The notes beneath the pieces were generated by a model. It was not told the origin of the DNA. It ran no database searches and was given only the letters and a program-made list of their open reading frames with translations. This document shows positions 44,431 to 54,924 of a DNA stretch of 64,000 nucleotides, piece after piece; position 1 is the first letter of the stretch; every line of letters starts with the position of its first letter. A program made the position numbers and the translations under genes. This stretch comes from Duganella sp. SG902 (GTDB lineage Bacteria > Pseudomonadota > Gammaproteobacteria > Burkholderiales > Burkholderiaceae_D), in assembly GCF_013376005.1 (NCBI RefSeq), contig NZ_JABMJK010000001.1:310001-374000 (forward strand), written 5' to 3'.

Positions 44431-45678
44431 TTAGATGCGGCCGAACACCAGGCTGCCGTTGGTGCCGCCGAAGCCGAACGAGTTTTTCACCGCGTACTCG
44501 ATCTTCATCTCGCGGGCGACGTTGGCGCAGAAGTCCAGGTCGCAAGCCGGGTCCTGGTTGAACAGGTTGATGGTCGGCGGCGACACCTGATGGTGGACCG
44601 CCAGCACCGTGAACACCGACTCCAGGCCGCCCGCGCCACCCAGCAGGTGGCCGGTCATCGACTTGGTCGAGTTGACCACCAGCTTTTTGGCGTGGTCGCC
44701 GAAAGTGCGCTTGATGCCCTGCACTTCCGCCACGTCGCCTTGCGGCGTCGAGGTGCCGTGCGCGTTCACATACTGCACCTGGTCCGGATTGACGCCGGCG
44801 TTGGCCAGCGCGGCCTGCGCCGACTTGCTGCCGCCGCTGCCATCTTCCAGAGGCGAGGTCATGTGGTAGGCGTCGGCGCTCATGCCGAAGCCGACCACCT
44901 CGGCGTAGATCTTGGCGCCGCGCGCCTTGGCGTGTTCGTACTCTTCGAGCACCATCACGCCGGCGCCCTCGCCCAGCACGAAGCCGTCACGGTCCTGGTC
45001 CCATGGGCGGGACGCGGTGGCCGGATCGTCGTTGCGGGACGACAGCGCCTTGGCCGAGGCGAAACCGCCCAGGCCCAGCGGCGACACGGTCGATTCCGCG
45101 CCACCGGCGATCATCACGTCGGCATCGCCGTACTCGATCAGACGAGCGGCGGCGCCGATGCAGTGCAGGCCGGTCGTGCAAGCGGTGACGATCGACAGGT
45201 TAGGACCACGCATGCCGTACTTGATCGACAGGTTGCCCGAGATCATATTGATGATCGAGGCAGGCACGAAGAACGGCGAGATACGGCGCGGACCGCGCTT
45301 GTCGTAATCCTCCTTCTGTTCTTCGATCATCGGCAGGCCGCCGATACCGGAACCGACCAGCACGCCGATACGATCGGCGTTCTCTTCGGTGACGACCAGG
45401 CCGGAGTCGTTCACAGCTTGAATCCCCGCGGCCATGCCGTAATGGATGAAGGTATCCATGTGGCGGGCTTCCTTGGCCGAGATGTAGTCTTCGATGTTGA
45501 AGCCTTTGACTTCGCCGGCGAAGCGGGTGCTGAAAGCTGTTGCGTCAAACTTGGTGATGGTGGCGATACCGGATTTGCCCTCGACGGCGGCGGCCCAGGT
45601 GTCGGCAATGTTATTGCCGATCGGGGACACGGCGCCCAGGCCGGTAACGACAACACGACGGTTTTTAGAACCTCTCAA
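44431..45678 (-). CDS. fabF: Beta-ketoacyl-ACP synthase II
   Basis: 415 residues, starting at TTG behind TAGGAGA; no nearby ATG would preserve the conserved start [16 protein letters not shown]. The nucleophile is the Cys in [14 protein letters not shown], the two His are in [12 protein letters not shown] and [15 protein letters not shown], and NSFGFGGTN closes the active site. It elongates acyl-ACP by two carbons. It is the last gene of the yceD-rpmF-plsX-fabHDG-acpP-fabF cluster. Confidence 0.97.
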   Translation of the reverse strand: MRGSKNRRVVVTGLGAVSPIGNNIADTWAAAVEGKSGIATITKFDATAFSTRFAGEVKGFNIEDYISAKEARHMDTFIHYGMAAGIQAVNDSGLVVTEENADRIGVLVGSGIGGLPMIEEQKEDYDKRGPRRISPFFVPASIINMISGNLSIKYGMRGPNLSIVTACTTGLHCIGAAARLIEYGDADVMIAGGAESTVSPLGLGGFASAKALSSRNDDPATASRPWDQDRDGFVLGEGAGVMVLEEYEHAKARGAKIYAEVVGFGMSADAYHMTSPLEDGSGGSKSAQAALANAGVNPDQVQYVNAHGTSTPQGDVAEVQGIKRTFGDHAKKLVVNSTKSMTGHLLGGAGGLESVFTVLAVHHQVSPPTINLFNQDPACDLDFCANVAREMKIEYAVKNSFGFGGTNGSLVFGRI

Positions 45679-45708
45679 GCGATTCTCCTAAAGTCGATCG
45701 GGCAGATA

Positions 45709-45948
45709 TTACGCCTTGACGTGCGCGGTAGCGTAGTCGATCGCTTGCTGCACGGTGGTGATTTTTTCTGCTTGTTCGTCAGGGATTTCCATTTCGAACT
45801 CGTCTTCCAGTGCCATCACCAGCTCAACGGTGTCCAGCGAGTCAGCGCCCAGATCATCGACGAACGACGATTCGGTTTTGATGTCTGCTTCGGCGACGCC
45901 CAGTTGCTCAGCGACGATTTTCTTAACGCGTTGTTCGATATCCGACAT
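45709..45948 (-). CDS. acpP: Acyl carrier protein
   Basis: 79 residues, strongly acidic. The phosphopantetheine site is Ser37 in [21 protein letters not shown]. It carries growing acyl chains between the Fab enzymes encoded alongside. It lies 30 bp upstream of fabF. Confidence 0.98.
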   Translation of the reverse strand: MSDIEQRVKKIVAEQLGVAEADIKTESSFVDDLGADSLDTVELVMALEDEFEMEIPDEQAEKITTVQQAIDYATAHVKA

Positions 45949-46090
45949 GTTATGGCTCCATTTGTTTGTTACGGAAAGCGCGCATTTTATCAGGTTTGCG
46001 CGCTGAAAAACTAATTTCAGTGTTTGCTGCTAAATACCCTGAAATACCTATTAAAAGATTTGAATGCGCTTTATTTTAAGCCCATTCTCC

Positions 46091-46837
46091 TCAGTTCATA
46101 TACATACCGCCATTCACGTGGAGGGTGGTGCCGGTAATATAAGCGGCTTGCGGCGACGCCAGGAAGGCGACCGCCGCGGCGATGTCCTCTGGCTTGCCGA
46201 GGCGCGCCAGCGGAATCTGGGTCAGCAAGGCGGCGTGCTGTTCCTCGCCCAGCGCCTTGGTCATGTCAGTGTCGATGAAGCCCGGCGCCACGCTGTTGAC
46301 GGTGATGTTGCGGCTGCCGATCTCGCGCGCCAGCGCGCGCGTCATGCCTTCCACGCCGGCCTTGGCGGCGGCGTAGTTGATCTGGCCCGGATTGCCGGCC
46401 GAGGCCACCACCGAGGTGATGTTGATGATGCGGCCGGTCTTGGCCTTCATCATGCCGCGCAGCACGGCGCGCGACAGGCGGCCGACCGAGGTCAGGTTGG
46501 TGGCGATGACGTTATCCCACTCCTCATCCTTCATGCGCATGGCCAGCTGGTCCTGGGTGATGCCGGCGTTGTTGACCAGGATGCCGACCGCGCCATAGGT
46601 TTTGCTGATGTCGTCGATGATGGCGGCGCAGGCTTCGGCGTTGGTGACGTTCAGCACCATGCCCTTGCCGGCTTCCGCGCCGATCTCGGCCAGGTAGGCG
46701 GAAATCGCTTCCGCGCCGGCCTCGGTGGTGGCGGTGCCGATCACTTTCGCGCCCTGGCGCGCCAGTTCCTGGGCAATGGCCTTGCCGATGCCGCGCGATG
46801 CGCCCGTTACCAGGGCGACTTGATTTGCTAAAGTCAT
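46091..46837 (-). CDS. fabG: 3-oxoacyl-ACP reductase
   Basis: 248 residues of the SDR family. It has TGASRGIGKAIAQEL (NADPH loop), NNAGITQDQLAMRM, the Ser in NITSVVASAGNPGQ, and the Tyr/Lys pair in YAAAKAGVEG. TTLHVNGGMYM ends the protein. It reduces 3-ketoacyl-ACP in each elongation cycle. It follows fabD by 48 bp and precedes acpP. Confidence 0.96.
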   Translation of the reverse strand: MTLANQVALVTGASRGIGKAIAQELARQGAKVIGTATTEAGAEAISAYLAEIGAEAGKGMVLNVTNAEACAAIIDDISKTYGAVGILVNNAGITQDQLAMRMKDEEWDNVIATNLTSVGRLSRAVLRGMMKAKTGRIINITSVVASAGNPGQINYAAAKAGVEGMTRALAREIGSRNITVNSVAPGFIDTDMTKALGEEQHAALLTQIPLARLGKPEDIAAAVAFLASPQAAYITGTTLHVNGGMYMN

Positions 46838-46885
46838 GTAATTCCTTCTACAGTAAATTCGAAGTGTGCCTGAAATCGCAAACGC

Positions 46886-47821
46886 TTATTTGAGCTCGCT
46901 CAATACGCGTTCCAGCGTAGCCTGATCGTAGATCGCGTCGCCCACCAGATTGCCATCGATGCGCTTGGTCAGTCCCATCAGCACCTTGCCCGGACCGCAC
47001 TCCACCAGCTTGGTCACGCCGCCGGCGGCCATCTTCTGCAGGGTTTCCACCCAGCGCACCGGCGCGGCGGCCTGGCGCACCAGCGCGTCCTTGATGGCGG
47101 CCGGGTCGTTCAGCACGGCCACGTCGACGTTGTTGATCAGCTCGATCTGCGGCGCCGAGAAGCTGATGTCGGCCAGGTAGTCGCGCAGGCGGTCCGAGGC
47201 CGGCTTCAGCAGCGACGAGTGGAATGGCGCCGACACCGGCAGGCGCATGGCGCGCTTGGCGCCCTTGCCCTTGGCGATCTCGCAGGCGCGCTCGACGGCG
47301 GCGGTTTCGCCAGCGATCACCACCTGGGCTGGCGCGTTGAAGTTGACGGCTTCAACAACGCCACCGGCTGCGCCGGCTTCGGCGCAGGCGGCGCGGACGT
47401 CGTCATCCGACAGACCCAGCACCACGGCCATGGTGCCCTGCCCGACCGGCACGGCTTCCTGCATGGCTTGCGCGCGGAAGCGCACCAGCGGCACGGCGTC
47501 CTTGAAGGCGATCACGCCGGCGGCGACCAGCGCCGAGTATTCACCCAGGCTGTGGCCGGCCACCACCGACGGCACGGCGCCGCCGGCCGCGATCCACGCG
47601 CGGTAGGCGGCCACGCCAGCGGTCAGCATGACCGGCTGGGTGTTGGTGGTCAGGTCCAGGTCTTCTTTCGGACCTTCGGCCATCAGCTTGCCGATGTCGA
47701 AGCCCAGCGCGTCGGACGCTTCAGCGATGGTCTGGGCCACCACCGGGTTGCCGGCGAAGCCGTCCATCATCGCAATCGCTTGCGAACCTTGGCCTGGGAA
47801 TACAAAAGCAAATTTCGTCAT
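46886..47821 (-). CDS. fabD: Malonyl-CoA:ACP transacylase
   Basis: 311 residues from the ATG at 47821, giving the conserved start MTKFAFVFPGQGSQ; a codon at 47833 is possible but less likely. The nucleophile Ser91 is in VAGHSLGEYSALVA, and the catalytic His is in PVSAPFHSSLL. It loads malonate onto AcpP. It is about 100 bp downstream of fabH. Confidence 0.96.
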   Translation of the reverse strand: MTKFAFVFPGQGSQAIAMMDGFAGNPVVAQTIAEASDALGFDIGKLMAEGPKEDLDLTTNTQPVMLTAGVAAYRAWIAAGGAVPSVVAGHSLGEYSALVAAGVIAFKDAVPLVRFRAQAMQEAVPVGQGTMAVVLGLSDDDVRAACAEAGAAGGVVEAVNFNAPAQVVIAGETAAVERACEIAKGKGAKRAMRLPVSAPFHSSLLKPASDRLRDYLADISFSAPQIELINNVDVAVLNDPAAIKDALVRQAAAPVRWVETLQKMAAGGVTKLVECGPGKVLMGLTKRIDGNLVGDAIYDQATLERVLSELK

Positions 47822-47921
47822 GACTTCATCCATCTCGTTTTAGTTATTGGCTGCAAAACTAGCATGCAAACATGACAGCCTTGCTACCGTAGAGCCCGTT
47901 AGAACTCTAATTCTAATTTAC

Positions 47922-48905
47922 TTAAAAGCGTGCGAGCACGGCGCCCCAGGTGAAGCCGCCACCAACGCCTTCCATCATGACGTTCTGGCCCGGCTTGATG
48001 CGGCCATCGCGCACGGCGGCGTCCAGCGCCAGCGGGATCGACGCGGCCGAGGTGTTGCCGTGCTGGTCGACGGTGACGACCATCTTTTCCATCGGCAGGC
48101 CCAGCTTCTTGGCGGTGCCGCTCATGATGCGCAGATTGGCCTGGTGCGGGATCAGCCAGTCGATTTCCGACTGCTGCATGCCGGCTTTTTCCAGCGTTTC
48201 GTTGGCCACCTTCTCCAGCACGGAGACGGCCATCTTGAACACCGCAGGGCCATCCATGTACAGGTAGGCCTCGCCAGCGGTGGCGCCGGCGAAGGTGTTG
48301 GGCATGCACAGGATGTCGGAGTGGCGGCCGTCGGCGTGCAGCGCGCTGGCCAGGATGCCCGGCTCTTTCGACGCGCTCAGCACCACGGCGCCGGCGCCGT
48401 CGCCGAACAGCACGCAGGTGGTGCGGTCGTTGAAATCGAGGATGCGGGAGAACACCTCGGCGCCGATCACCAGCACGTTCTTGTGCAGGCCGGCGCGGAT
48501 GAAGGCGTCGGCGGTCGACAGCGCGTAGACGAAGCCGCTACACACGGCCTGCACGTCGACGGCGGCGCCGTTGTTGGTGATGCCCAGTTTCTGCTGCACG
48601 ATGCAGGCGGTGCTGGGGAAGCTGCCGAAGAAGTCCGGGGTCGAGCTGGCCACGATGATCAGGTCGATATCGTTGGGCTGCATGCCGGCCATTTCCAGCG
48701 CCTTGGTGGCGGCATGCACCGCCAGGTCCGACGACTTCTGTTCAGGCGCGGCGAAATGGCGCGCGGCGATGCCGCTGCGGGTCGTGATCCATTCGTCCGA
48801 GGTCTCGATGCCTTTGGCGGCGAGCTGATCAGCCAGTTCCTGGTTGGTCACGCGCTTTTCCGGCAGGTAGCTGCCGGTGCCGATAATTTTGCTATACAAG
48901 GTCAT
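47922..48905 (-). CDS. fabH: Beta-ketoacyl-ACP synthase III
   Basis: 327 residues. Cys122 in [13 protein letters not shown], His in [11 protein letters not shown] and Asn in [12 protein letters not shown] form the FabH triad. It starts fatty-acid synthesis by condensing acetyl-CoA with malonyl-ACP. It starts 16 bp after the plsX stop codon. Confidence 0.97.
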   Translation of the reverse strand: MTLYSKIIGTGSYLPEKRVTNQELADQLAAKGIETSDEWITTRSGIAARHFAAPEQKSSDLAVHAATKALEMAGMQPNDIDLIIVASSTPDFFGSFPSTACIVQQKLGITNNGAAVDVQAVCSGFVYALSTADAFIRAGLHKNVLVIGAEVFSRILDFNDRTTCVLFGDGAGAVVLSASKEPGILASALHADGRHSDILCMPNTFAGATAGEAYLYMDGPAVFKMAVSVLEKVANETLEKAGMQQSEIDWLIPHQANLRIMSGTAKKLGLPMEKMVVTVDQHGNTSAASIPLALDAAVRDGRIKPGQNVMMEGVGGGFTWGAVLARF

Positions 48906-48921
48906 GCCGTTCTACCGTCCA

Positions 48922-49983
48922 CTAAATAGTTGAGCTTGGTACTTCCGGGGTCTCGGTGTTGCGCGGCATCAGCTCGGCGATCAGGGTCGAAATATGCGGC
49001 AACACGTCATTTTTTGCAGCATCATACGCCCGCTTGAGCGCCCACTCAAAGGAATATGCATCGGCGCCGCCATGGCTCTTGAACACCAGGCCGCGCAAAC
49101 CCAGCAGGCTGGCGCCGTTGTAACGCGATGGCGACAGGCGTTTCTTGATGTTGTTCAGGGCGCCGCGGCCGAGCAGCGCGCTCAGCATGGTCAGCAGATT
49201 GCGGGTGAATTCGGACTTGACGGTGTCGGCGAAGAAGCGCGCCACGCCCTCCACCGCCTTCAGGGTGACGTTGCCGGTGAAGCCGTCGCACACCACGATG
49301 TCGGCCGTGCCTTTGAAGATGTCATTGCCTTCCACGTTGCCGTAGAAGTTGAGCGCGCCGCGCTCGTGGTCGGCCTGCAGCAGCTTGCTGGTGGCCTTGA
49401 CCACGTCGTTGCCCTTGATATCCTCGGTGCCCACGTTGAGCAGGCCGATGGTCGGGCGCGGGATGTTTTCCATGGCCGACACCAGCACCGAGCCCATGAT
49501 GGCGAACTGGTGCAGGTGGTGCGGTTCGCAGTCGACGTTGGCGCCCAGGTCCAGCATGTAGGTCGGGCCGCCTTTTTGATTCGGCATGATCGAGCAGATC
49601 GCCGGGCGATCGACGCCACTCATGGTTTTCAGGATGTAGCGCGCCACAGCCATCAGCGCGCCGGTGTTGCCGGCGGAGACGGAAGCCTGGGCCTTGCCGT
49701 CCTTGACTTGCTCGATGGCGACGCGCATCGACGAATCCTTCTTGCGGCGCAGGGCCACTTCGAGCGGATCGTCCATGGTGACTTGTTCGGAGGCGTGCAC
49801 GATGGAGAGGCGCGGATGCGCGTCGGCATGGTGCTTCTTCAGCTCGGCGCGGATGACGTCTTCGAGACCGACGAGTATCAGTTCGGCATCAGGTTCGCGT
49901 TTGACGAAGGAGACAGCTGCGGGAATAGTGACCGACGGGCCGTGATCGCCACCCATGCAGTCGATAGAAATTTTGATTGTCAT
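48922..49983 (-). CDS. plsX: Phosphate acyltransferase PlsX
   Basis: 353 residues from the ATG at 49983 ([16 protein letters not shown], the conserved N-terminus). [26 protein letters not shown] and [17 protein letters not shown] are family blocks. It converts acyl-ACP to acyl-phosphate, the first step of phosphatidic acid synthesis. Fourteen upstream in-frame codons are not conserved and are excluded. Confidence 0.97.
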   Translation of the reverse strand: MTIKISIDCMGGDHGPSVTIPAAVSFVKREPDAELILVGLEDVIRAELKKHHADAHPRLSIVHASEQVTMDDPLEVALRRKKDSSMRVAIEQVKDGKAQASVSAGNTGALMAVARYILKTMSGVDRPAICSIMPNQKGGPTYMLDLGANVDCEPHHLHQFAIMGSVLVSAMENIPRPTIGLLNVGTEDIKGNDVVKATSKLLQADHERGALNFYGNVEGNDIFKGTADIVVCDGFTGNVTLKAVEGVARFFADTVKSEFTRNLLTMLSALLGRGALNNIKKRLSPSRYNGASLLGLRGLVFKSHGGADAYSFEWALKRAYDAAKNDVLPHISTLIAELMPRNTETPEVPSSTI

Positions 49984-50129
49984 TGTTATGGCAAGCGGCG
50001 GGACCTTGACTACCGGACTCCGCATGGGAACATGACGGTGTGCAAAACTAAATTGCAGCCGATGAAAAAAGAAAAAGCGATGCTACACAAGTCAGCACCG
50101 CCTGTTTCCGGGTCCAGCAAGAGCGTTGA

Positions 50130-50312
50130 TTACTCGTCGTTCTTGGTTTTCAGGACTTTACGACCACGATAGAAGCCGTTAGGGCTGATGTGGTGACGCA
50201 GGTGGGTTTCACCGGTGGTTGGCTCGATTGCCAGTTGCGGAGCAACCAGGAAATCGTGCGAACGGTGCATACCGCGCTTCGATGGGGATTTTTTGTTCTG
50301 TTGAACTGCCAT
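50130..50312 (-). CDS. rpmF: 50S ribosomal protein L32
   Basis: 60 residues, basic: [20 protein letters not shown], then [15 protein letters not shown]. This is the usual L32 without the zinc-binding Cys set. It lies between yceD and plsX, as in nearly all proteobacteria. Confidence 0.98.
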   Translation of the reverse strand: MAVQQNKKSPSKRGMHRSHDFLVAPQLAIEPTTGETHLRHHISPNGFYRGRKVLKTKNDE

Positions 50313-50453
50313 GTTAATGACTCCTAATACTTAAGTTCTAAAATTCTAACACAATCGACCGGCATATACATGCAAATCGAGCCCTACTACTTTGCTACTG
50401 CTAACTTGCCAAGACTCGATTAACACGCGTATTGACACGTCTGGTACTACAAC

Positions 50454-50951
50454 TTATTCGGATTTGAGGCTCTTCAGAGCGTCGAACGGCGAGATCTTCT
50501 CGCTTTTTGCCTTGTCCAGCAGGCTGGAATCCGGGCAGACATCGTGACGCGGCGACTGCGGCAAGGCCAGCAACGCTTCGTCTTCCACCAGGTACATCAG
50601 CTCCATGCTGCGACTGCCGACGATCACATCGATCGATTCGTCGTCAATTCGTTCTTCAATTTCATCTGCATCTTCATCATCCTTACCCAGCATCAGCACG
50701 GTCGACGAATCGAGGTGGTGAGCGTAAGGCTGCAAGCAGCGTTGGCAGACCAGTTGCACGGTGCCGTTGACCGACAGCGTCATCTGCGGGATGCCCAGTT
50801 TGTGGGTCTCTCCTACTGCTTCCCAGGTAATCTCGCCGGAGGGATTCGCGCACTCCTTGGCCAGACGGGTCAGTTCAGCAACAGGCGTCGTGCCTGACTG
50901 GCTGCTGTTGGTCCGACAGAATTCAAAGGTGTCGATCACAAGAGCATTCAT
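50454..50951 (-). CDS. yceD: YceD/DUF177 family protein
   Basis: 165 residues from the ATG at 50951, preceded by GGGGAAA; upstream codons in the same frame are not conserved. The central VQLVCQRCLQPYAHHLDSST with its C-x2-C, and the acidic GKDDEDADEIEERIDDESIDV, are typical of DUF177. Family members are linked to 23S rRNA accumulation in plants and bacteria and are nearly always next to rpmF. Confidence 0.93.
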   Translation of the reverse strand: MNALVIDTFEFCRTNSSQSGTTPVAELTRLAKECANPSGEITWEAVGETHKLGIPQMTLSVNGTVQLVCQRCLQPYAHHLDSSTVLMLGKDDEDADEIEERIDDESIDVIVGSRSMELMYLVEDEALLALPQSPRHDVCPDSSLLDKAKSEKISPFDALKSLKSE

Positions 50952-51076
50952 TACAGAGTTTCCCCGGAAAACCTGCGATAATAACAGGGTTTTCGCATTC
51001 AAGTCAAAAACTTAGCGATTTTTTCGCTATTTCTACCGCCAGCATTACCGGCGAGAGAGCATATAACAGTTCCCTC

Positions 51077-51667
51077 ATGACATCAAGTTTACTCGTACTG
51101 GCCTCCAGTTCGGCCTACCGCAAAGAGTTATTGTCGCGCCTGCAACTACCGTTCGAAGTGGCCGCGCCCGACATCGACGAAACCCCGCTGCCCGGCGAAA
51201 CACCGAGCGCCACCGCCCTGCGCCTGGCGCGGGAAAAGGCCGCCGCCGTGGCGGCCAAAATGCCCGGCGCCATCGTGATCGGCTCGGACCAGGTGGCCAC
51301 GCTGGATGATGAACAAATCGGCAAGCCCGGCAACCATGCCAACGCGCTGGCGCAATTGCAGAAAATGCGCGGGCGCGAGGTCATCTTCCACACCGCGCTG
51401 TGCGTGTGGGATGGCCGCAACCACACGGCTCAGGTGGAAGACATCCAGACCGTGGTGAAGTTCCGTGATTTGCCCGATGCCGAGCTGGACGCCTATCTGC
51501 GCATCGAGCAGCCCTATGACTGCGCCGGCAGCGCCAAGAACGAGGCGCTGGGCATCGCCATCCTCGAGCGCATCGACAGCCGCGACCCGACCGCCCTCAC
51601 CGGCTTGCCTTTAATCGCCCTGACAGGCATGCTGCGCAACCTTGGCGTCAGCTTCTTCAACAAATAA
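51077..51667 (+). CDS. Maf-like nucleoside triphosphate pyrophosphatase (YceF type)
   Basis: 196 residues. The Maf signature LVLASSSAYRKELLSRLQLPFEVAAPDIDET begins the protein, and IVIGSDQVATLDDEQIGKPG, YDCAGSAKNEALGI and TGLPLIAL follow. Closest in pattern to the YceF subgroup that hydrolyses 7-methyl-GTP, a house-cleaning activity. It is divergent from the yceD-fab cluster and coupled to the following methyltransferase gene, which begins 1 bp after its stop. Confidence 0.92.
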   Translation: MTSSLLVLASSSAYRKELLSRLQLPFEVAAPDIDETPLPGETPSATALRLAREKAAAVAAKMPGAIVIGSDQVATLDDEQIGKPGNHANALAQLQKMRGREVIFHTALCVWDGRNHTAQVEDIQTVVKFRDLPDAELDAYLRIEQPYDCAGSAKNEALGIAILERIDSRDPTALTGLPLIALTGMLRNLGVSFFNK

Positions 51668-51668
51668 C

Positions 51669-52394
51669 ATGACCGGCACCCTCTTTTTAATCCCGAACAC
51701 CCTGGGCGACACCGAAGCGCTCAACCACGTGCTGCCCGAGCAGGTGCAGCGCGTCACCTCCCAGCTGGACTACTTCGTGGCCGAAAACGCCAAGACCGCG
51801 CGCGCGTTCCTGAAACTGGTTGGCGCCCAGCATCCGCTGTGCAAGCCGATGCAGGAAATCCAGATCGCGGAATTGAACGTGAACACCCCGGCGGCCGCCC
51901 TGAACGACCTGCTGGCGCCGCTGCTGGCGGGCCGCGATGGCGGGCTGGTGTCGGAGGCGGGCGTGCCGGCGGTGGCCGATCCGGGCGCGGATCTGGTGCG
52001 GCTGGCGCATCAGCACAAGATTCCGGTGCGGCCGCTGGTGGGGCCGTCGTCGCTGCTGCTGGCGGTGATGGCGAGCGGATTGAACGGGCAGAGTTTTGCC
52101 TTCAATGGCTATCTACCGACCGATGCGGGCCAGCGCGACAAGCGCATCAAGGAACTGGAACAGCGTTCGCGCAAGGAGAAGCAGACGCAGCTGTTTATCG
52201 AAACTCCGTATCGCAACGCCGCCATGCTGGAGGCACTGGTGGCGGCCTGCGCGCCGGGCACGCTGGTGTGCGTGGCGACCGATCTCAGCCTGCCAAGCGA
52301 AACTATCCGCACCTTGACGGCGGCGCAGTGGAAGACCGCGCCCGCGCCTGACTTCCACAAAAAGCCGACCGTGTTCCTGCTCCTCGGCCAGTAA
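51669..52394 (+). CDS. SAM-dependent methyltransferase, RsmI-like tetrapyrrole-methylase fold
   Basis: 241 residues. GTLFLIPNTLGD resembles the RsmI opening. GGLVSEAGVPAVADPGADLVRLAHQHKIPVRPLVGPSSLLLAVMASGLNGQSFAFNGYLP is the conserved SAM-binding core, and TQLFIETPYRN follows. It is a shorter paralogue of the 16S rRNA 2'-O-methyltransferase RsmI. The ATG lies one base after the maf stop without a clear ribosome site, so translation is probably coupled. The target is uncertain. Confidence 0.85.
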   Translation: MTGTLFLIPNTLGDTEALNHVLPEQVQRVTSQLDYFVAENAKTARAFLKLVGAQHPLCKPMQEIQIAELNVNTPAAALNDLLAPLLAGRDGGLVSEAGVPAVADPGADLVRLAHQHKIPVRPLVGPSSLLLAVMASGLNGQSFAFNGYLPTDAGQRDKRIKELEQRSRKEKQTQLFIETPYRNAAMLEALVAACAPGTLVCVATDLSLPSETIRTLTAAQWKTAPAPDFHKKPTVFLLLGQ

Positions 52395-52397
52395 CAT

Positions 52398-52485
52398 CGT
52401 CATTCCGGCGAAGGCGGACGGTCCGACGACGCGGTCCATGCCGGGCATGCGTTCCATGGATTCCGGCCTTCGCCGGAATGACGAT
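52398..52485 (+). repeat. BIME-like palindromic repeat, copy 3
   Basis: Begins TCATTCCGGCGAAGGC, then a diverged spacer (GCATGCGTTCCATGG), and ends with the hairpin ATTCCGGC-CTTC-GCCGGAAT shared with copy 1. It lies between two convergent genes. Confidence 0.85.
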
Positions 52486-53754
52486 TCAGATGCCGCGGGT
52501 GTACTCCGTCACCCACTCAATAGCCGCCAGCTGGATCGCGTACAACTCGGCCGGCTTGAGGTCCAGCTGGTGCAGCATATCCGCCAGCACCCGCGTGTCG
52601 CGCCCGCGCTCGATGTGCTCGATCAGGCTCAGCATCGCACCATAATCGCCCGAGCGATGCAGCAGCGCCGCCCTCACCTCGTCCAGCACGTTCACGCTTT
52701 CCAGCACTTCGCGCATGTGGATCGAGAACAGCGTGTCCATCAGCGACATCACGCCCACCGTGAAGCCGATGTCCGCGCTCACGCGCTGCCCCGGCCTGCG
52801 GTGCTCGACCATCAACTCCATGGTCTTGCCGCGCGTGGTGGCCAGCTGCAGCAGCGGCGAGGTGAACTCCTGCGTGCCGCCATTCTTCACATACAGCAGG
52901 ATCTGCAGCCAGCGCCGCAGCTGACGCCGGCCCAGCACCATCAGCGCGTGCCCGACCGAGTTGATGCGCTGGCGCGCGCCCACCGCCGGCGTGTTCACCA
53001 GCCGCAGCAGGTTCAGGGTGATCAGCGCGTCATGCTTGACGCTCTGCTCGATCTCGCTGTTGCTGGCATCGCGATCGAGCAGCTCCAGCAGATGCAGCAC
53101 ACTCATTTGCGATGGCGAGATCTTCTTGCCGCTCAAGATCACCGGCCGCGCAAAATAGTAGCCCTGGAAGTATTCGAAGCCGAGCTCCATGCACTCCTGG
53201 AATTCCTCGACCGTCTCCACCTTCTCGGCCAGCAGCTTTTGCCCGGGATTTTTCAGCACCCGCGCCAGCGCCGGCAGGGTGCCAGGCTGCATGTCCTTGA
53301 TATCGACCTTGATGACATCGCACAGCGGCGTGAATTTCTGCACATCCTCCGACTGCCCGACCACATCGTCCAGCGCGAACTTGAAGCCCGCCTGCTTCAG
53401 CTCGCGCACGCGGTTCAGCACTTCCGGCGTGGCTTTCACCGTTTCCAGGATTTCGAGGATGACCTTGTCATTCGGCAGGAAGCGGATGAAATCGCTCATC
53501 AGGCCGACCGCATCGACGTTCACGAACGCCATCTGGTCGCCCACCACCTGCCCCATGCCCAGTTCGGCGGCATGGGCGATCACGGTGGCGGTGGCTTCGG
53601 TGTCGTCGGTGACCTGCGCGCCGTTGTAGGCGCCGGCGTCGCGGAAGAGTAATTCGTATGCCACCAGCCGCTGTCCCCGGTTGAGGATGGGTTGGCGCGC
53701 GAGGAAGAAATTATCAGCTAACTTGGATGATGCCGGTGTCGAGGCTAACATCAT
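52486..53754 (-). CDS. EAL/HDOD two-domain signalling protein (YuxH type)
   Basis: 422 residues. The N-terminal EAL-like domain is degenerate: the signature is YELLFRD (about 34-40) instead of E-x-L-x-R with full metal ligands, so c-di-GMP hydrolysis is doubtful though ALDDV and EKVET-like pieces remain. The C-terminal half is an HDOD domain (about residues 210-400: LLRLVNTPAVGARQRINSVGHALMVLGRRQLRRWLQ). Such proteins act as signalling adaptors in motility and adhesion control. It is convergent with the methyltransferase gene. Confidence 0.9.
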   Translation of the reverse strand: MMLASTPASSKLADNFFLARQPILNRGQRLVAYELLFRDAGAYNGAQVTDDTEATATVIAHAAELGMGQVVGDQMAFVNVDAVGLMSDFIRFLPNDKVILEILETVKATPEVLNRVRELKQAGFKFALDDVVGQSEDVQKFTPLCDVIKVDIKDMQPGTLPALARVLKNPGQKLLAEKVETVEEFQECMELGFEYFQGYYFARPVILSGKKISPSQMSVLHLLELLDRDASNSEIEQSVKHDALITLNLLRLVNTPAVGARQRINSVGHALMVLGRRQLRRWLQILLYVKNGGTQEFTSPLLQLATTRGKTMELMVEHRRPGQRVSADIGFTVGVMSLMDTLFSIHMREVLESVNVLDEVRAALLHRSGDYGAMLSLIEHIERGRDTRVLADMLHQLDLKPAELYAIQLAAIEWVTEYTRGI

Positions 53755-53799
53755 GGGGAGCTCCCATTGTCAATCTGCTTGACACCAGCCTATACCCGT

Positions 53800-54759
53800 T
53801 TATGTAGTCTTGACAATATTTTTCTGCCGAACAGGAGGGCGGCGCTCGCCAGTGTTGCGTCCAGCCGTCGCCTGGGTGCCGCTCTCGAGCGTAAAGCGCG
53901 CGCCGCTGTCCACGCCCAGCGCCTTCACCAGCCACGGCATCACCTGTTTCAGCATCGGCTCCAGCGTGTAAGGCGGGTTCAGGATGAACATGCCGCTGCT
54001 GTGCAGGCCGCCGATCCCGTCCGGCATCGGCTTCTTGATGGTCAGCACCACGTTCAGCCAGGTGGCGGCCGGCAGCTGCTTCAGCTTGTCCGCGAACTGG
54101 CGCGATTCCATGCGCTGCAGCAGCGGATACCAGACCGCGTAGGTGCCGGTCGGGAAGCGCCCCAGCGCCTCGGCCAGCGCGTCCTTGGTCTTTTTGTAGT
54201 CCTGCTTGTCCTCGTACGGCGGGTCGATCAGCACCAGCGCGCGGCGCGACGGCGGCGGCAGCAGCGCTTTCAGCGAGGCGAAACCGTCGCTGCGGTTGAC
54301 GATCACGCGCTTGCCGCGCACGGTGGAACGGATGCCCTGGGCCGCCGCGTGCTCCTCCAGCTTGCGGAAGTTATCGGCCAGCAGCTTGGCGTCGGCCGGG
54401 TGCATCTCGAACAGGCGCAGGCGGTCCTGCTCGCGCGCCACCCGCTCGGCGATGTACGGCGAGCCGGGGTAGAAGCGCATCTTGCCGCTGGGGTTCATGG
54501 CGCGCACCAGGTCGACGTATTCCTGGACCGGCGCCGGCATCTCCGTCAGGTTCCACAGCTTGCCGATGCCGGTGTCGTACTCGGCATTCTTGGAGGCGAA
54601 CGCGCCATCGAGCTCGTAGACGCCGGCGCCCGAATGCGTGTCGATGTAGCTGTAGGCCACATCTTTCTGGTTCAGGTACTGCAGCAACTGGATGGTGATG
54701 AAGTGCTTGAGCACGTCGGCGTGGTTACCCGCGTGGAAGGCGTGGCGGTAAGAGAACAT
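53800..54759 (-). CDS. rlmJ: 23S rRNA (adenine(2030)-N6)-methyltransferase
   Basis: 319 residues. The RlmJ opening MFSYRHAFHAGNHADVLKH and catalytic ALVLIDPPYEDKQDY (DPPY) are clear. The last 35 or so residues (VDSGARFTLESGTQATAGRN...) go beyond the usual 280-residue enzyme. It methylates A2030 of 23S rRNA. It lies 45 bp upstream of the EAL/HDOD gene. Confidence 0.94.
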   Translation of the reverse strand: MFSYRHAFHAGNHADVLKHFITIQLLQYLNQKDVAYSYIDTHSGAGVYELDGAFASKNAEYDTGIGKLWNLTEMPAPVQEYVDLVRAMNPSGKMRFYPGSPYIAERVAREQDRLRLFEMHPADAKLLADNFRKLEEHAAAQGIRSTVRGKRVIVNRSDGFASLKALLPPPSRRALVLIDPPYEDKQDYKKTKDALAEALGRFPTGTYAVWYPLLQRMESRQFADKLKQLPAATWLNVVLTIKKPMPDGIGGLHSSGMFILNPPYTLEPMLKQVMPWLVKALGVDSGARFTLESGTQATAGRNTGERRPPVRQKNIVKTT

Positions 54760-54924
54760 AAGCTGGTGATCCTGATTGATTCAATCCGACATTATCCCTC
54801 AGAACGCCCGCGCCACCAAAAAAGCGCTCACCTCGTTTGCATCAAAGCGCGCGCAAGCAAGCTGACTAAGATGGAACTGCCGCGCGCGCATCCGCGAGCG
54901 TGGCGTTCTTTCATGGAGGAGATT

